A stretch of DNA of 64,000 nt from Clostridia bacterium (GCA_017618055.1 JAFZVB010000005.1:1-64000); one strand, 5' to 3'. Positions 27,866 to 37,506 are shown, numbered from the stretch's first letter. A program made the numbers and translations. Notes: generated by a model not told the origin, from the letters alone.

Positions 27866-28666
27866 TTATTCTTCTACTTTATCTTTTTCAGCCTCAGCTT
27901 TAGCTGCTGCTTCTTCATTTTCTCTAATGAGTTCTTCTTCTCTTTGTTTTGCTTTTTCTGCTGCAATTCTATTTTGAATATCTCTTCCTGTTTCGCCTTC
28001 GATATAAGTTCCATCCTTAATTGCCTTAGATACTAATCTTGCTTGAACAATAACATCCTTCAAATATGATAAAGCGGATGCCCAGCCAATGCAGATACCC
28101 CATGCAAGGATACCCCAATCTGCGAATTTAACATATGGATGGAAGAAGGCCATAATAACCCCTACGGACACTGTGAAAGAACCTACCTTTCCAAGCATAT
28201 TTGCCTCAACCTTTGCTTTCTTCTTCATAGCAATTGGTGCCATTGAAATTAAAGCAAGTTCTTTTAAGAGAATTGCAATAACAAATGCATAGTGTACATA
28301 CCAATGTAAGTTTGGATCACTATATTCTGCTAATGTATCTCTACCAAGAGGTGTTAAACCAGTACAAAGTGCTAAGCACATTAATACTGAAACGTGCATC
28401 AATTTATCTGCAAGTGGGTCGAAAATCATACCAACACCACTACACATGTTGTATTTACGTGCAATGTATCCGTCTATTAAATCTGAACCAGATGCAACAA
28501 AGAATACACCTAATGCGCCATAAAAATAATAAATGTTAGACCATACACCGCCTAGTGCCATTAAGACAACAAATGCAGGTACGCATAACATTCTAAAATA
28601 AGTGATAATGTTTGGAATTGTCCATAAGTCTTTTGTACTCAATTGAGTCATTCCTTTATAAGCCAT
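27866..28666 (-). CDS. CDP-alcohol phosphatidyltransferase (PgsA-like)
   Basis: A 266-aa integral membrane enzyme of phospholipid synthesis, most likely CDP-diacylglycerol:glycerol-3-phosphate phosphatidyltransferase. The full family motif is present: D62-x2-D65-G66-x2-A69-R70-x8-G79-x3-D83-x3-D87. Around it are five to six hydrophobic helices. It is longer than usual PgsA (about 180-200 aa) because of a soluble, charged, Ala/Glu-rich tail of about 55 residues. AAGGAG precedes the ATG. It is the first gene of the long operon. The exact alcohol acceptor (glycerol-phosphate, inositol-phosphate or serine) is not proven by the motif. Confidence 0.82.
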   Translation of the reverse strand: MAYKGMTQLSTKDLWTIPNIITYFRMLCVPAFVVLMALGGVWSNIYYFYGALGVFFVASGSDLIDGYIARKYNMCSGVGMIFDPLADKLMHVSVLMCLALCTGLTPLGRDTLAEYSDPNLHWYVHYAFVIAILLKELALISMAPIAMKKKAKVEANMLGKVGSFTVSVGVIMAFFHPYVKFADWGILAWGICIGWASALSYLKDVIVQARLVSKAIKDGTYIEGETGRDIQNRIAAEKAKQREEELIRENEEAAAKAEAEKDKVEE

Positions 28667-28744
28667 AATAAAGTCTCCTTATATATAACTTTTAATTTTT
28701 CCTAAAAATTATACCACCCATATATTGCTATGTAAAGAAAATAA

Positions 28745-28762
28745 ACAACGTTTAAACGTTGT
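28745..28762 (-). terminator. Terminator after the tyrS-to-HAD gene unit
   Basis: A perfect 18-nt palindrome, ACAACGTTT with AAACGTTGT, followed on the minus strand by TTATTTTCTTT. It lies 43 nt past the HAD phosphatase stop and separates that unit from pgsA-valS. Confidence 0.7.
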
Positions 28763-28804
28763 AATTAATGGTTTTTGTATGTTTAAATTAATGAAAAATT
28801 ATTC

Positions 28805-29452
28805 TTAACTAAGAATAAAATGCTCAACTTCTTCAGTTGTTTCTAAAATGTATTTTGCCTTGTATTCTTCAAACTCTTCTCTAGAACCATATCCCCAAAG
28901 CACAGCTATGGTATCTAAGCCACATTCTCTAGCTCCCTCTATATCATAGAGTCTATCTCCTATCATTATGGCTTCACTCTTATCTTTTACACCAAGTTGT
29001 TCTAGTGTCCAATTAACTACGTCCTTCTTGGTTTCTCTTGTTTTATCATTTAATGCTGCACCAACTACATCAAAGTACTTTAGAAGACCATGGTACTCCA
29101 GCATTCTAAGAGTAAACTTCTCAGGTTTGGATGTTGCTGTAGCAAGTACTACACCATTCTTTTTGAGATTAATGAGTAATTCTTCTATTCCTTTGTATGG
29201 ATTAGACATCTTCCAACCGTAATCATTGTATCTTTGTCTGTACTCAACTATAAACTGCTCGGATTCTTCTATAGTCATGCCACAATACTTAACCATAGAA
29301 ACTCTAAATGGAGGACCTATCATCTTCCATAGATCTTCGGGGTTATATTTTACGTGGTTGTTATCTAGGGTTTCCTTTATGCACCTTAAAATTCCTGGTG
29401 CACTTTCAAGTAAAGTTCCATCCAAATCAAACAAGGCATACTTAAATCTCAT
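28805..29452 (-). CDS. HAD-family phosphatase (phosphoglycolate-phosphatase-like)
   Basis: A 215-aa haloacid-dehalogenase hydrolase. Motif I is FDLDGT (8-13; Asp9 nucleophile, Asp11 acid/base). Motif II is the Thr/Ser of TATSKP, and motif IV is MIGDRLYDIEGA. The alpha-helical cap inserted after motif I is of the C1 type shared by Gph, PpaX and beta-phosphoglucomutases. The sequence fits phosphoglycolate or pyrophosphate phosphatases of this class, but substrate cannot be fixed. Its ATG overlaps the nnrD stop by 4 nt, suggesting a metabolite-repair or salvage role. Confidence 0.82.
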   Translation of the reverse strand: MRFKYALFDLDGTLLESAPGILRCIKETLDNNHVKYNPEDLWKMIGPPFRVSMVKYCGMTIEESEQFIVEYRQRYNDYGWKMSNPYKGIEELLINLKKNGVVLATATSKPEKFTLRMLEYHGLLKYFDVVGAALNDKTRETKKDVVNWTLEQLGVKDKSEAIMIGDRLYDIEGARECGLDTIAVLWGYGSREEFEEYKAKYILETTEEVEHFILS

Positions 29453-30336
29453 TTCAACACCTCGTCTAAAACATTTGGAATTTGAGCAACTATATCTTCT
29501 GGCAATGTTGAGTACTCATTCACTTTGTTAAGTTCAGCACATCTTCCAAGAATATAAGCACCACAATATGCGGCTTTAATTGGTTGTAATCCCCAGGCCA
29601 ATAATCCACAAATAATACCAGACAAAACATCCCCACTTCCACCCTTGGCAAGGGAGACATTTCCATTGTTATTTATGTAGTCATTTTCTCCATCTGTTAT
29701 TACTGTTGTTGGTGTGCCTTTTAGCAGCAAAATACAACCCTTTTCTTTTGCATATTTTGAACCCAATAAAAGTGAATATTTTTTAACGGTTTCGATAGGT
29801 GTATTTGTAAATTTAGAGAACTCTTTTGCGTGTGGTGTTAAGATGCATCTATTTTTAAAATTTCTAATCCCTGATGTTGATGCCAATCCATCTGCATCTA
29901 TGACAATATTTTGCTCTCCGTTTTCTAGTATTTGAAGAACGATAGATTCAGCATCTCCTTTATCCATTCCCATGCCTATTGCGAAGGCTGTAGCACGGCT
30001 CATAATTTCGTTTATTTGAGCCTCGTCACACGCGATGTTGCCATCTTCAGATTTGAGCGAGTAAATGGACGAATAAAGGGTTGATTGATACAAATAAGGA
30101 CTTAAAGTGTCAGGAATGCACAGTTGTGAGGTACCTGCACCTACTCTCATGGCTGCCTTTCCAAGTGCAGAAATGATGGCTAAGGAAGCACTGGAACTAA
30201 ACTGTGGAGCACCCACATATTTGGCACTTCCACCTATAATTACTGCGTGTCCAAAGGTGCCTTTATTGGCATTATTATCTCGCTTTGGAAAGCACTCTTT
30301 TACTAGTTCTTTGGTTACTAAAATTGGCTCAATCAT
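29449..30336 (-). CDS. nnrD: ADP-dependent NAD(P)H-hydrate dehydratase
   Basis: A 295-aa ribokinase-fold repair enzyme that converts damaged (S)-NAD(P)HX back to NAD(P)H using ADP. Signatures seen are VIIGGSAKYVGAP near the N-terminus, NIVIDADGL near 150, ILTPHAKEF near 170 and the anion-hole block LAKGGSGDVLSGIICG near 225-240. The epimerase half (NnrE) that is often fused at the N-terminus is absent, so it must lie elsewhere. It overlaps recX by 8 nt and the HAD gene by 4 nt. Confidence 0.88.
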   Translation of the reverse strand: MIEPILVTKELVKECFPKRDNNANKGTFGHAVIIGGSAKYVGAPQFSSSASLAIISALGKAAMRVGAGTSQLCIPDTLSPYLYQSTLYSSIYSLKSEDGNIACDEAQINEIMSRATAFAIGMGMDKGDAESIVLQILENGEQNIVIDADGLASTSGIRNFKNRCILTPHAKEFSKFTNTPIETVKKYSLLLGSKYAKEKGCILLLKGTPTTVITDGENDYINNNGNVSLAKGGSGDVLSGIICGLLAWGLQPIKAAYCGAYILGRCAELNKVNEYSTLPEDIVAQIPNVLDEVLK

Positions 30337-30877
30337 TACTGTCTAAATCACCTGGTTTTATGCTAGAAAGTACGCTAGAAATTGTGTCCCAATCATACCC
30401 TTTTTGGTATAAATGTTGACCTGCTTTTGCCCATCCTTCTCTGTCTAATATTAAGTGTTTTTTATTGAGATATTTTATGGCAAAATCCTTGCATTTTTCC
30501 TTCTCATCATCTGCCTTAAAAAACTCTGCCATAGCCTTCTTTACAACTGCCTCATTTACCTTCTTTTCATTGATGAGTTTGTACTCCATTTTCTTCCTTC
30601 CCATCTTCTTTGTTTTGATGGAAATATAGAGCCTGCAATAGTCGTAATCGTCTATGTATTTATAGTACTTCATCTTCTCTATAACTTGGTCTACTTCAGC
30701 CTTGTGAAATCCTTTGTCATAGAGCTTTTGTTTTACTTCATATTCGGTTTTTGGAGATTTTAAATATCTTGCTGCAGTATCAAAAGCAAGGCGATATTCC
30801 TTCGCCTCGCCTTCTATTGTATCTGCAATAATTTCAGACTTTGTATCTTTTTTTGTGATGTCGTCAGTCTTTTTCAC
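30329..30877 (-). CDS. recX: RecX-family RecA regulator
   Basis: A 182-aa basic helical protein that binds RecA filaments and limits recombination. It has the three-helix repeats of RecX: LKSPKTEYEVKQKLYDKG, then YIDDYDYCRLYI, then a Lys-rich repeat with KMGRKKMEYKL. The start is a GTG at 30877, 2 nt after the ilvE stop, without a clear ribosome site, so translation is probably coupled to ilvE. It overlaps nnrD by 8 nt. Confidence 0.8.
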   Translation of the reverse strand: MKKTDDITKKDTKSEIIADTIEGEAKEYRLAFDTAARYLKSPKTEYEVKQKLYDKGFHKAEVDQVIEKMKYYKYIDDYDYCRLYISIKTKKMGRKKMEYKLINEKKVNEAVVKKAMAEFFKADDEKEKCKDFAIKYLNKKHLILDREGWAKAGQHLYQKGYDWDTISSVLSSIKPGDLDSND

Positions 30878-30879
30878 AA

Positions 30880-31941
30880 TTATTCAACATGATATACCCA
30901 GCCAAATGGATCTGGTAATCTTTGTGTTTGGATTCCAGTGATTTGGTCATATAACCATTCTGTAATCTTACCCATCTTGCCGTTGTTTATTGTTAATGTT
31001 TCGTTCTTGTATTGAATTGTTCCAACTGGAGAAATAACAGCTGCTGTACCTGTACCGAATGCTTCATCAAGCTTTCCGTTCTTGTATGCTGCAACTACTT
31101 CAGCGATAGAAACCTTTCTTTCCTCTACTTTGTATCCGTTCTTCTTTAATACTTGGATTGCACTGTCTCTTGTGATACCACGAAGAATGCTGCCATCTAA
31201 TTCAGCTGTGCATACAACACCGTCTATAACAAAGAACATATTCATTGAACCAACTTCTGTTACATATTGCTTTGTTTCACCATCTAACCAAAGTACTTGG
31301 TCAAATCCTTTCTTCTTTGCTTCTTCGCCAGCAAGTAATGAACATGCATAGTTACCCATACACTTTGCTTCACCTGTACCACCAATAGATGCTCTTGTGT
31401 AAACGTCTTCAACGATAAGGGCTGTTGGTTCTAATCCGTGTGCATAATAACTTCCAACTGGTGAAAGAATGATTGAGAATAAGAACTTCTTGGATGGATG
31501 TACACCTAAGAATGCTTCAGATCCGAACATAAATGGACGGATATATAAGGATGTTCCTGGTAATGTTGGAATCCATTCTTTTTCAAGTTCTACTAATTCA
31601 GATAATGCCTTGAGGACTACATCTATGTCAACTTTTGCCATACAGAGTCTTTCTGCACTCTTGTTCATACGAATGAAATTGTCTCTTGGACGGAACATTG
31701 TAATTTCGCCTTTGTCGTTCTTGTAAGCCTTTAATCCTTCAAAGATTCCTTGACCATAGTGTAATGAACAACATGCTGGGCTGATTTTGAAATCGTCAAA
31801 TGGGATAATCTCTGGTTCTTGCCAGCCACCCTTGGAGTCATCATATTCCATAACGAGCATATGATCTGTAAAATACTTACCGAATCCAAGATTGCTGAAA
31901 TCTGGTTTTTGCTTTCTCTCTTTTACTAATGTAACTTTCAT
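30880..31941 (-). CDS. ilvE: Branched-chain amino acid aminotransferase
   Basis: A 353-aa fold-type IV PLP enzyme for interconversion of Leu, Ile and Val with their keto acids. The PLP lysine lies in GGTGEAKCMGNYA (about residues 192-204), the pattern of the group II (long) branched-chain transaminases. EVGSMNMFFV and GTGTAAVISPVG are the other cofactor-phosphate contacts. Length fits that group. Its ATG overlaps the YigZ-family stop by 4 nt. With iorAB and paaK elsewhere in the window it suggests active amino-acid metabolism. Confidence 0.92.
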   Translation of the reverse strand: MKVTLVKERKQKPDFSNLGFGKYFTDHMLVMEYDDSKGGWQEPEIIPFDDFKISPACCSLHYGQGIFEGLKAYKNDKGEITMFRPRDNFIRMNKSAERLCMAKVDIDVVLKALSELVELEKEWIPTLPGTSLYIRPFMFGSEAFLGVHPSKKFLFSIILSPVGSYYAHGLEPTALIVEDVYTRASIGGTGEAKCMGNYACSLLAGEEAKKKGFDQVLWLDGETKQYVTEVGSMNMFFVIDGVVCTAELDGSILRGITRDSAIQVLKKNGYKVEERKVSIAEVVAAYKNGKLDEAFGTGTAAVISPVGTIQYKNETLTINNGKMGKITEWLYDQITGIQTQRLPDPFGWVYHVE

Positions 31942-32573
31942 TGTATCTCCTTCGAAGGTATAACTGTATATCCTTCTTTTATTAGTTCTGTTTGTGATTT
32001 GCCTTTTGTAATCTCGGTTATATCCGTTACAAATGCATCTTTTTTATCTTTTTCTATAATGTATGTGGATTTAACAACATCCTCGTACACTGTATCTACT
32101 TTAATATAGCCCTTTTTACGTGCTAGAGCCTCTATGTTTGCATTATCTTGGTATGTTGCAGTAACTTCCATATAAAGCATATATGCTTTCTTAGCAAGTT
32201 TAGCGCTCTCAATACCATTAACTGCACAGTCTGTATAAGCACTAACAAGTCCAGGTGCTCCTAAGAGTATTCCTCCAAAGTATCTTGTGACAACCAAAAC
32301 ACTTTGAGAGAGCCCTTTTCTTTTTATTACCTCTAGCATTGGGATTCCGGCTGTTCCTTGTGGTTCGCCATCATCTGAGTATCTAAAGGTATTTTCGTCT
32401 ATAACATATGCAAAACAATTATGTCTTGCGTCTGGAAATTCTTTTTTTATACTTTGAATAAATGCTTCTGCCTCTTCCTTCGTTACATCACCTTTTAAAG
32501 AACAGATAAACCTAGACTTTTTTACGGTTATCTCACTTCTATATGTGCCATTCACAAAGGTTATCTCATTCAT
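31938..32573 (-). CDS. YigZ/IMPACT-family protein
   Basis: A 211-aa protein with the N-terminal UPF0029/IMPACT domain, showing DDGEPQGTAGIPML (about 71-84) and VLVVTRYFGGILLGAPGLVSAY (about 95-115), followed by a small ferredoxin-like alpha/beta domain. The family is widely conserved and thought to bind RNA or nucleotides, with no settled reaction. ATG overlaps the tyrS stop by 1 nt and the stop overlaps ilvE by 4 nt, so it is expressed within the tyrS operon. Confidence 0.85.
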   Translation of the reverse strand: MNEITFVNGTYRSEITVKKSRFICSLKGDVTKEEAEAFIQSIKKEFPDARHNCFAYVIDENTFRYSDDGEPQGTAGIPMLEVIKRKGLSQSVLVVTRYFGGILLGAPGLVSAYTDCAVNGIESAKLAKKAYMLYMEVTATYQDNANIEALARKKGYIKVDTVYEDVVKSTYIIEKDKKDAFVTDITEITKGKSQTELIKEGYTVIPSKEIQ

Positions 32574-33793
32574 TATTCAACAGTTACCTTCCAGAAATTC
32601 TTCTTTCCCTTTTGAAGAACGAATCCATTTGCAATTTGTGAGTCTGTTAAAACTGCATTGATATCTGTAATCTTTGTGTTATCTACAGAAATGCCACCAC
32701 CTTGGATAAGTCTTCTTGCTTCACCCTTACTTGGAGCTGCTTTAATTGTTACTAATGCGTCTACAACAGTCTTAACATCTTGTCCAATTACTGCTGTTGG
32801 CATATTTTCCGCATCTCCAGAGAATGCTGCATGTGCTTTCTTTAATGCTGCTTCAGCTTCTGCCTCGCCATGAACAAGTTTTGTGAGTTCATATGCAAGT
32901 CTTTCTTTAGCTGCATTCATTCTTTCGTCATTGTACTTTGTTAATTCTTCAATTTCTTCAACTGGTAAGAATGTTAAGTAACGGAATACTTTCTCAACGT
33001 CTGCATCATTTGTGTTTCTCCAGTATTGGAAGAAATCATATGGAGATGTCTTTTCTGCATCAAGCCATACTGCTCCTTTTGCAGTTTTACCCATCTTCTT
33101 GCCTTCGGATGTTGTAAGTAATGCGAAAGTAATAGCAAATGCTGCTTTTTGCTCTTTTCTTCTAATTAAGTCTGCTCCTGCAAGCATATTAGACCATTGA
33201 TCATCACCACCACATTGTAATACGCAACCATACTTTCTGTTTAATACAAGGAAGTCATAGGATTGCATTAACATATAGTTGAATTCAAGGAATGTTAATC
33301 CTTTTTCTAATCTTTGCTTATAGCATTCTGCTGTTAACATTTTATTAACAGAGAAACATGCTCCAATTTCTCTAAGGAAGTCTATATAGTTCAAATCTAA
33401 AAGCCAATCTGCATTGTTTACTAATATTGCACCATTTTCGCCTTCAAATCTTATAAATCTTGCCATTTGTTTTTTGAAACACTCTACATTGTGTTCAATT
33501 GTTTCTTTGGTCATCATAGAACGCATATCAGTTCTACCACTTGGATCTCCTATCATTGCTGTGCCACCACCAATAAGGATGATTGGTCTGTGTCCTGCAT
33601 CTTGTAAACGCTTTGCAAGTATCATTTGCATGAAGTGTCCTACATGAAGAGAATCTGCTGTTGGGTCAAAACCAATATAGAAAGATTGTGGACCACTATC
33701 AAGCATTGCTTTTAAATCATCTTCATATACAACTTGCTTTACTAGACCACGTTTTTCTAATTCGTCTAAAACACCTTTCTTAACTTCTGCCAT
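32573..33793 (-). CDS. tyrS: Tyrosyl-tRNA synthetase
   Basis: A 406-aa class I synthetase for tRNA-Tyr. The HIGH-equivalent is HVGH (50-53) after GFDPTADSL. The second motif is KMGKT near residue 232, the tyrosyl version of KMSKS. A C-terminal S4-like RNA-binding domain begins around residue 340 ([19 protein letters not shown]). It is first in the minus-strand unit running to the HAD gene. The 156-nt leader is too short and lacks the conserved T-box sequence. Confidence 0.95.
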   Translation of the reverse strand: MAEVKKGVLDELEKRGLVKQVVYEDDLKAMLDSGPQSFYIGFDPTADSLHVGHFMQMILAKRLQDAGHRPIILIGGGTAMIGDPSGRTDMRSMMTKETIEHNVECFKKQMARFIRFEGENGAILVNNADWLLDLNYIDFLREIGACFSVNKMLTAECYKQRLEKGLTFLEFNYMLMQSYDFLVLNRKYGCVLQCGGDDQWSNMLAGADLIRRKEQKAAFAITFALLTTSEGKKMGKTAKGAVWLDAEKTSPYDFFQYWRNTNDADVEKVFRYLTFLPVEEIEELTKYNDERMNAAKERLAYELTKLVHGEAEAEAALKKAHAAFSGDAENMPTAVIGQDVKTVVDALVTIKAAPSKGEARRLIQGGGISVDNTKITDINAVLTDSQIANGFVLQKGKKNFWKVTVE

Positions 33794-33891
33794 TTTTTGT
33801 ACCTCTAAATAAATATAATTTGTGCAAATTATAACACTCGCATTTTTAAGTGTCTATACTTTTTAATATATAAATTTTTATTTTTTACGAG

Positions 33892-33927
33892 CAAAAAATA
33901 AAGCAGAGCCATATTAGACCCTGCTTT
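33892..33927 (-). terminator. Terminator of the 555-aa membrane protein gene
   Basis: On the minus strand AAGCAG pairs with CTGCTT (33921-33926 with 33901-33906, with further G-U extension), then TATTTTTT. It lies 23 nt past the stop. Confidence 0.7.
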
Positions 33928-33949
33928 TTTGTTATTAAATATGTTTAGA

Positions 33950-35617
33950 TTATTGCTCTCTAATGACATCTGTTAAAGCGAATTCTTTAACGTGTGTAAG
34001 AGCTTGTGCTGCTTCAGTTCTAGATTCAACAACTGGTCCATCAAATTCTCTTGGTCCAATCTTTAACTTCCAGAAGAATCCACCATTTCCTTCTTCAATT
34101 GTTGAAGATCCTTTTAGTATTGCTTTTCTGAAACGATTAATATCTGCTTTTGCTGCATCAGTTGTAGCGTAGTTGTATGATTCATAAATGGCAGTACCCT
34201 TATTGTCATACAATGTAAAGAACCCTTTTTCTCCTGCATGTTCTGCAACATATTTACCATAGATAAGAGATGTATCTAAGCCGTCTGTCTTCTTTTCTGG
34301 TACGCCTCTAAGTGATTTGTCTTCATTAAGTGGCATTGTTGCAAGTCTTGCTGCTTTTTTAGCTTCAACTGCTTCTCTACGTTGTTGCAATTCATCTCTC
34401 TTTGCTTGGTTAACAGCATTTTGTTCTTCAATTTCTTGTCTTCTCTTAGCAACGTTTTCTTCTCTCTGCTTTGCCATTGCGGCTGCCGCTGCTGCTGCGG
34501 CTGCTGCTGCAGCTGCTGCTTGAGCTTCAGCTTCTGCCTTTTGTCTTTCTGCTTCTGCACCTCTAGCGAGAGCTTCTTCTCTTTCTTTTTGAAGTCTTTC
34601 AGCTTCAGCCTTTCTACCTTCTTCTTCAGCCTTTCTAGCTTCTTCTGCAAGTTTCTCTGCTTCTGCCTTTTGTCTTTCTGCCTCTGCTGCTGCAGCTGCT
34701 TGTGCTTCGGCTTCTGCTCTTGCTTTCTCTGCGGCTGCTTCTTGTGCGGCTGCTTCTGCTTTGGCTCTTTCGAGTGCTGCTTGCTCTTCTGCAGCTTTAG
34801 CTTCAGCTAATCTCTTTTCTTCTGCTGCTTTTGCTTCAGCAATTCTCTTAGCTTCTTCTTCTCTAGCAATTTGTTGACGTTTCTTAGCTTCTTCTACTTC
34901 TCTTGCTTTTTCGTCTTTAGCTTCTTGTATCTTATTTGCCATTTCAGCTTCATCTCTTTCGCCTTCATAATAGCAACCATCTACTTCGTCATAATAATAT
35001 CCATCATATTCACCAGAATAGTTATCCCAGTTTGCTGTCCATTCTTCATTAACAACTTCTTCTTGTGCTTCATCACCAACAGATGGTGGGATGTCTGGAG
35101 CATCTTCTCCAACTGGCTCTTCTTCCTTAGCTTCTTCTTGAGGTTCTTCTTCAGCTTTTTCTTCTTCAACTGGAGCTTCGATAACTGCAGGAGCAACTTC
35201 CTCTTCTACTGGAGATGGTTCTTCAACCTTTTCTTCTACAGGAGCCTCTTCCTTAGCTTCTTCTTTCTCTTCAACTTCAGCGTCTAACAATTCGCTTTCA
35301 TCAATACCATCAACTAGAGTACCTGTTGCAATTTCTTCTTCAGGTTCTTTCTCTTCTACTGGAGCTGGTTCTTCAGATTGTTCTTCTGCTGATTCTTCAA
35401 CTGGTTCTGGCTTTGGTAAAACTTTGCCTGTCTCTGGATCACGTTCATCATAAATAGGTTCAATTTCTTCTTCCTTGTCCTTCTTGCCTTTAACTGATGC
35501 AACGATGATGATTACGATAACTAAAATAAGTGCTACGATTCCGAGTGCTATACCAATTAACATAGGTAATGTGAACTCAATTCCGAATAATGTTAATGCT
35601 AATAAAGAAGCTGCCAT
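33950..35617 (-). CDS. Membrane-anchored Ala/Glu-rich coiled-coil protein with C-terminal DUF1508-like domain
   Basis: 555 aa. One N-terminal transmembrane helix (about 17-42) is followed by a Lys-rich stop-transfer stretch. Then come a very acidic Pro/Glu/Val region (about 50-190), a Tyr/Asp patch, and a long coiled coil of Ala, Glu, Lys and Arg (about 225-420) including an uninterrupted run of Ala encoded by GCN triplets near 34480-34520. The last ~100 residues look like two DUF1508 (YegP) units: GKYVAEHAGEKGFFTLYDNKG and GGFFWKLKIGPREFDGPVVES. The topology resembles a TolA- or ZipA-like spacer holding a small globular head; the actual role is unknown. It has its own promoter and terminator. 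Confidence 0.6.
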   Translation of the reverse strand: MAASLLALTLFGIEFTLPMLIGIALGIVALILVIVIIIVASVKGKKDKEEEIEPIYDERDPETGKVLPKPEPVEESAEEQSEEPAPVEEKEPEEEIATGTLVDGIDESELLDAEVEEKEEAKEEAPVEEKVEEPSPVEEEVAPAVIEAPVEEEKAEEEPQEEAKEEEPVGEDAPDIPPSVGDEAQEEVVNEEWTANWDNYSGEYDGYYYDEVDGCYYEGERDEAEMANKIQEAKDEKAREVEEAKKRQQIAREEEAKRIAEAKAAEEKRLAEAKAAEEQAALERAKAEAAAQEAAAEKARAEAEAQAAAAAEAERQKAEAEKLAEEARKAEEEGRKAEAERLQKEREEALARGAEAERQKAEAEAQAAAAAAAAAAAAAAMAKQREENVAKRRQEIEEQNAVNQAKRDELQQRREAVEAKKAARLATMPLNEDKSLRGVPEKKTDGLDTSLIYGKYVAEHAGEKGFFTLYDNKGTAIYESYNYATTDAAKADINRFRKAILKGSSTIEEGNGGFFWKLKIGPREFDGPVVESRTEAAQALTHVKEFALTDVIREQ

Positions 35618-35680
35618 TTTATCCCTCTCTGTTGCTAAGAAATCTTCGTATGCGATATATAATAGTACATACTATTCGGT

Positions 35681-35709
35681 ATTATAATACACAGCAAAAA
35701 AATGTTCAA
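35681..35709 (-). promoter_or_regulatory. Promoter of the 555-aa membrane protein gene
   Basis: On the minus strand TTGAAC (35704-35709), 17-nt spacer, TATAAT (35681-35686), about 64 nt upstream of the ATG. The remainder of the 299-nt gap (35618-35916) holds only this promoter and the terminator at 35851-35889. Confidence 0.65.
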
Positions 35710-35850
35710 GAAAAAGCACCATGATTTTACAAAAATTTTTAGTATTTTTGTATGCCAAAATTGGCTTTTAAAGGGGTTTTCCAACACAAAACGGGTTTTA
35801 TTTTTCATTTTTATGATTTAAAGTGCCGATTTGTATAGATAAATGTTTAT

Positions 35851-35889
35851 AAAATACAAAAAAATATGCCCAGCATATAGCCAGGCATA
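35851..35889 (-). terminator. Terminator of the glpA-like operon
   Basis: Minus-strand RNA forms a 10-bp stem, UAUGCCUGGC with GCUGGGCAUA (two G-U pairs), loop UAUAU, followed by seven T. It lies 28 nt past the DUF1667 gene. Confidence 0.85.
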
Positions 35890-35916
35890 GTGTCTCTTTT
35901 ATTATTATATTAGGTA

Positions 35917-36270
35917 TTATATAGCGTCTCTTGTGGCTATAATATCTACCCCTAATCCAAGTACATCTTTAATAATTACATCCCCAATTTTTGTGTCCTT
36001 TGAAGATCTAATATTACGTACTGCTTCTGTTACTGCAAAGATTTTATCCTTAGGAACTGGGCCAGAAGTTTTAACTGGTTGGGCTGTTCCATCTTCACAT
36101 AAAACAAGTGTTGTTACTACTCTCATAGGGTTAACAAATTCTTGCTCTCCATACTTCTTTCCTCTTATACAAGTATGGCCTGTAACCTCTATCTTTCCAT
36201 CTATTTCCTCTACAACTAAAGGACATCCCATAGGACAATTAATACATATTGTTTCTAATTTCCTCTTCAT
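35917..36270 (-). CDS. DUF1667 protein
   Basis: A 117-aa protein with an N-terminal four-Cys set (CINCPMGC at 9-16, then CIRGKKYG near residue 33), a likely Fe-S or zinc site. The C-terminal half matches the DUF1667 pattern (PMRVVTTLV...PVKTSGPVPKDKIF). DUF1667 genes regularly follow GlpA-type and FAD/NAD-dependent oxidoreductase genes, exactly as here (1-nt gap), and the product is presumed to be an electron-transfer or stabilising subunit. The function has not been proven, to my knowledge. Confidence 0.88.
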   Translation of the reverse strand: MKRKLETICINCPMGCPLVVEEIDGKIEVTGHTCIRGKKYGEQEFVNPMRVVTTLVLCEDGTAQPVKTSGPVPKDKIFAVTEAVRNIRSSKDTKIGDVIIKDVLGLGVDIIATRDAI

Positions 36271-36271
36271 A

Positions 36272-37504
36272 TTATGCCTCCAATTCTAGAGTAATATCTC
36301 CAGTAATCTTACTCTTATCTAAGTCTATATGTTGCATCTCACCTGGAGCAACTATTTGATATTTCTTTGTTAGTAATACCTCGTCTCCACACTTAACATT
36401 AAGTCTTGTGTTTCTATATTCAGCGCCAACTCTGAAGAATATTCTAACCTTTCCTTCACCACTATATACAACTTGTGGCAAAGCATATCTTACTCCGTTA
36501 ATAGCGTTGACATTGTACTTATTTCCTTTGTTATCTAGCTCTCCAAGAGCATACTTTGCAGCACATGCACCAGCAATCTCAGCTTCTTCTGAAACATTAT
36601 CTACAAGGTCATGAACATGCAAAACATTACCACAACTGAATAAGCCATCCATAGATGTCATTCTATACTCGTCTACAACAGCACCAGATGTAATATTACT
36701 CATCTTAACATCCATACCGTTAAGTAGATCATTCTCTGGAATAAGCCCAACACTAAGAAGGAGTGCATCACATTCTACATACTTTTCCTCACTTAAAATA
36801 GGCTGCATCTTTTCATCTACAGGAGCGTAGTATAATCCAGTTAATCTTGGCATACCTTCTACTCTTGTAATTGTATGTGAGAAATGCAATGGGATGTTAA
36901 AGTCATTTAAACATTGTACAATGTTACGTTTTAATCCACTTGAATAAGGTTGCAATTCTAGTACCAACTTAACCTCAGCACCCTCTAGAGTCATTCTCCT
37001 TGCCATAATTAAGCCAATATCACCACTACCGAGAATAACTACTTTCTTTCCAACAAGATAACCGTCCATATTGGAAATCTTTTGTGCAGCACCTGCTGTG
37101 TATATTCCTGCTGGTCTTGTGCCAGGAAGTGTTATTGCTCCAGCTGTTCTTTCTCTACAGCCCATAGCAAGTACTATAGCCTTTGCTTCTATATGTACTA
37201 AACCTTCCTTAGGACTAAGTACTGTAACAACCTTGTCTGCGCTTATGCTAAGTACCATAGACTCAAGCATAACCTTTATATCTGTTTGCTCAACTTTTAC
37301 TTTGAATCTATTTGCATACTCTGGTCCGGTTAATTCTTCTCCGAAATAATGAAGACCAAAACCATTATGTATGCATTGGTTAAGAATACCACCAAGTCTT
37401 ACATCTCTTTCTAAGATAACAACAGATGCACCATTCTCTTTTGCTTTAAGTGCAGCTGCCATTCCTGCAGGACCACCACCAATAACTACAACATCATACT
37501 TCAT
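36272..37504 (-). CDS. FAD/NAD(P)-dependent oxidoreductase
   Basis: A 410-aa two-dinucleotide-binding flavoprotein. The FAD motif is VVIGGGPAGMAAAL (5-18), the NAD motif is VVILGSGDIGLIMARRM (about 157-173) and the second FAD contact is GLFSCGNVLHV near 290-300. It has no redox-active CxxC of thioredoxin reductase type. As the middle gene between a GlpA-like protein and DUF1667 it probably passes electrons from glycerol-3-phosphate to a carrier. The start follows the GlpA-like stop by 2 nt, indicating tight coupling. Confidence 0.85.
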   Translation of the reverse strand: MKYDVVVIGGGPAGMAAALKAKENGASVVILERDVRLGGILNQCIHNGFGLHYFGEELTGPEYANRFKVKVEQTDIKVMLESMVLSISADKVVTVLSPKEGLVHIEAKAIVLAMGCRERTAGAITLPGTRPAGIYTAGAAQKISNMDGYLVGKKVVILGSGDIGLIMARRMTLEGAEVKLVLELQPYSSGLKRNIVQCLNDFNIPLHFSHTITRVEGMPRLTGLYYAPVDEKMQPILSEEKYVECDALLLSVGLIPENDLLNGMDVKMSNITSGAVVDEYRMTSMDGLFSCGNVLHVHDLVDNVSEEAEIAGACAAKYALGELDNKGNKYNVNAINGVRYALPQVVYSGEGKVRIFFRVGAEYRNTRLNVKCGDEVLLTKKYQIVAPGEMQHIDLDKSKITGDITLELEA

Positions 37505-37506
37505 GG

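Noticed and set aside
33794..33949. T-box leader upstream of tyrS
   Set aside because: Too short, and the conserved T-box sequence and antiterminator pairing are not seen. The same holds for the region before pgsA-valS.
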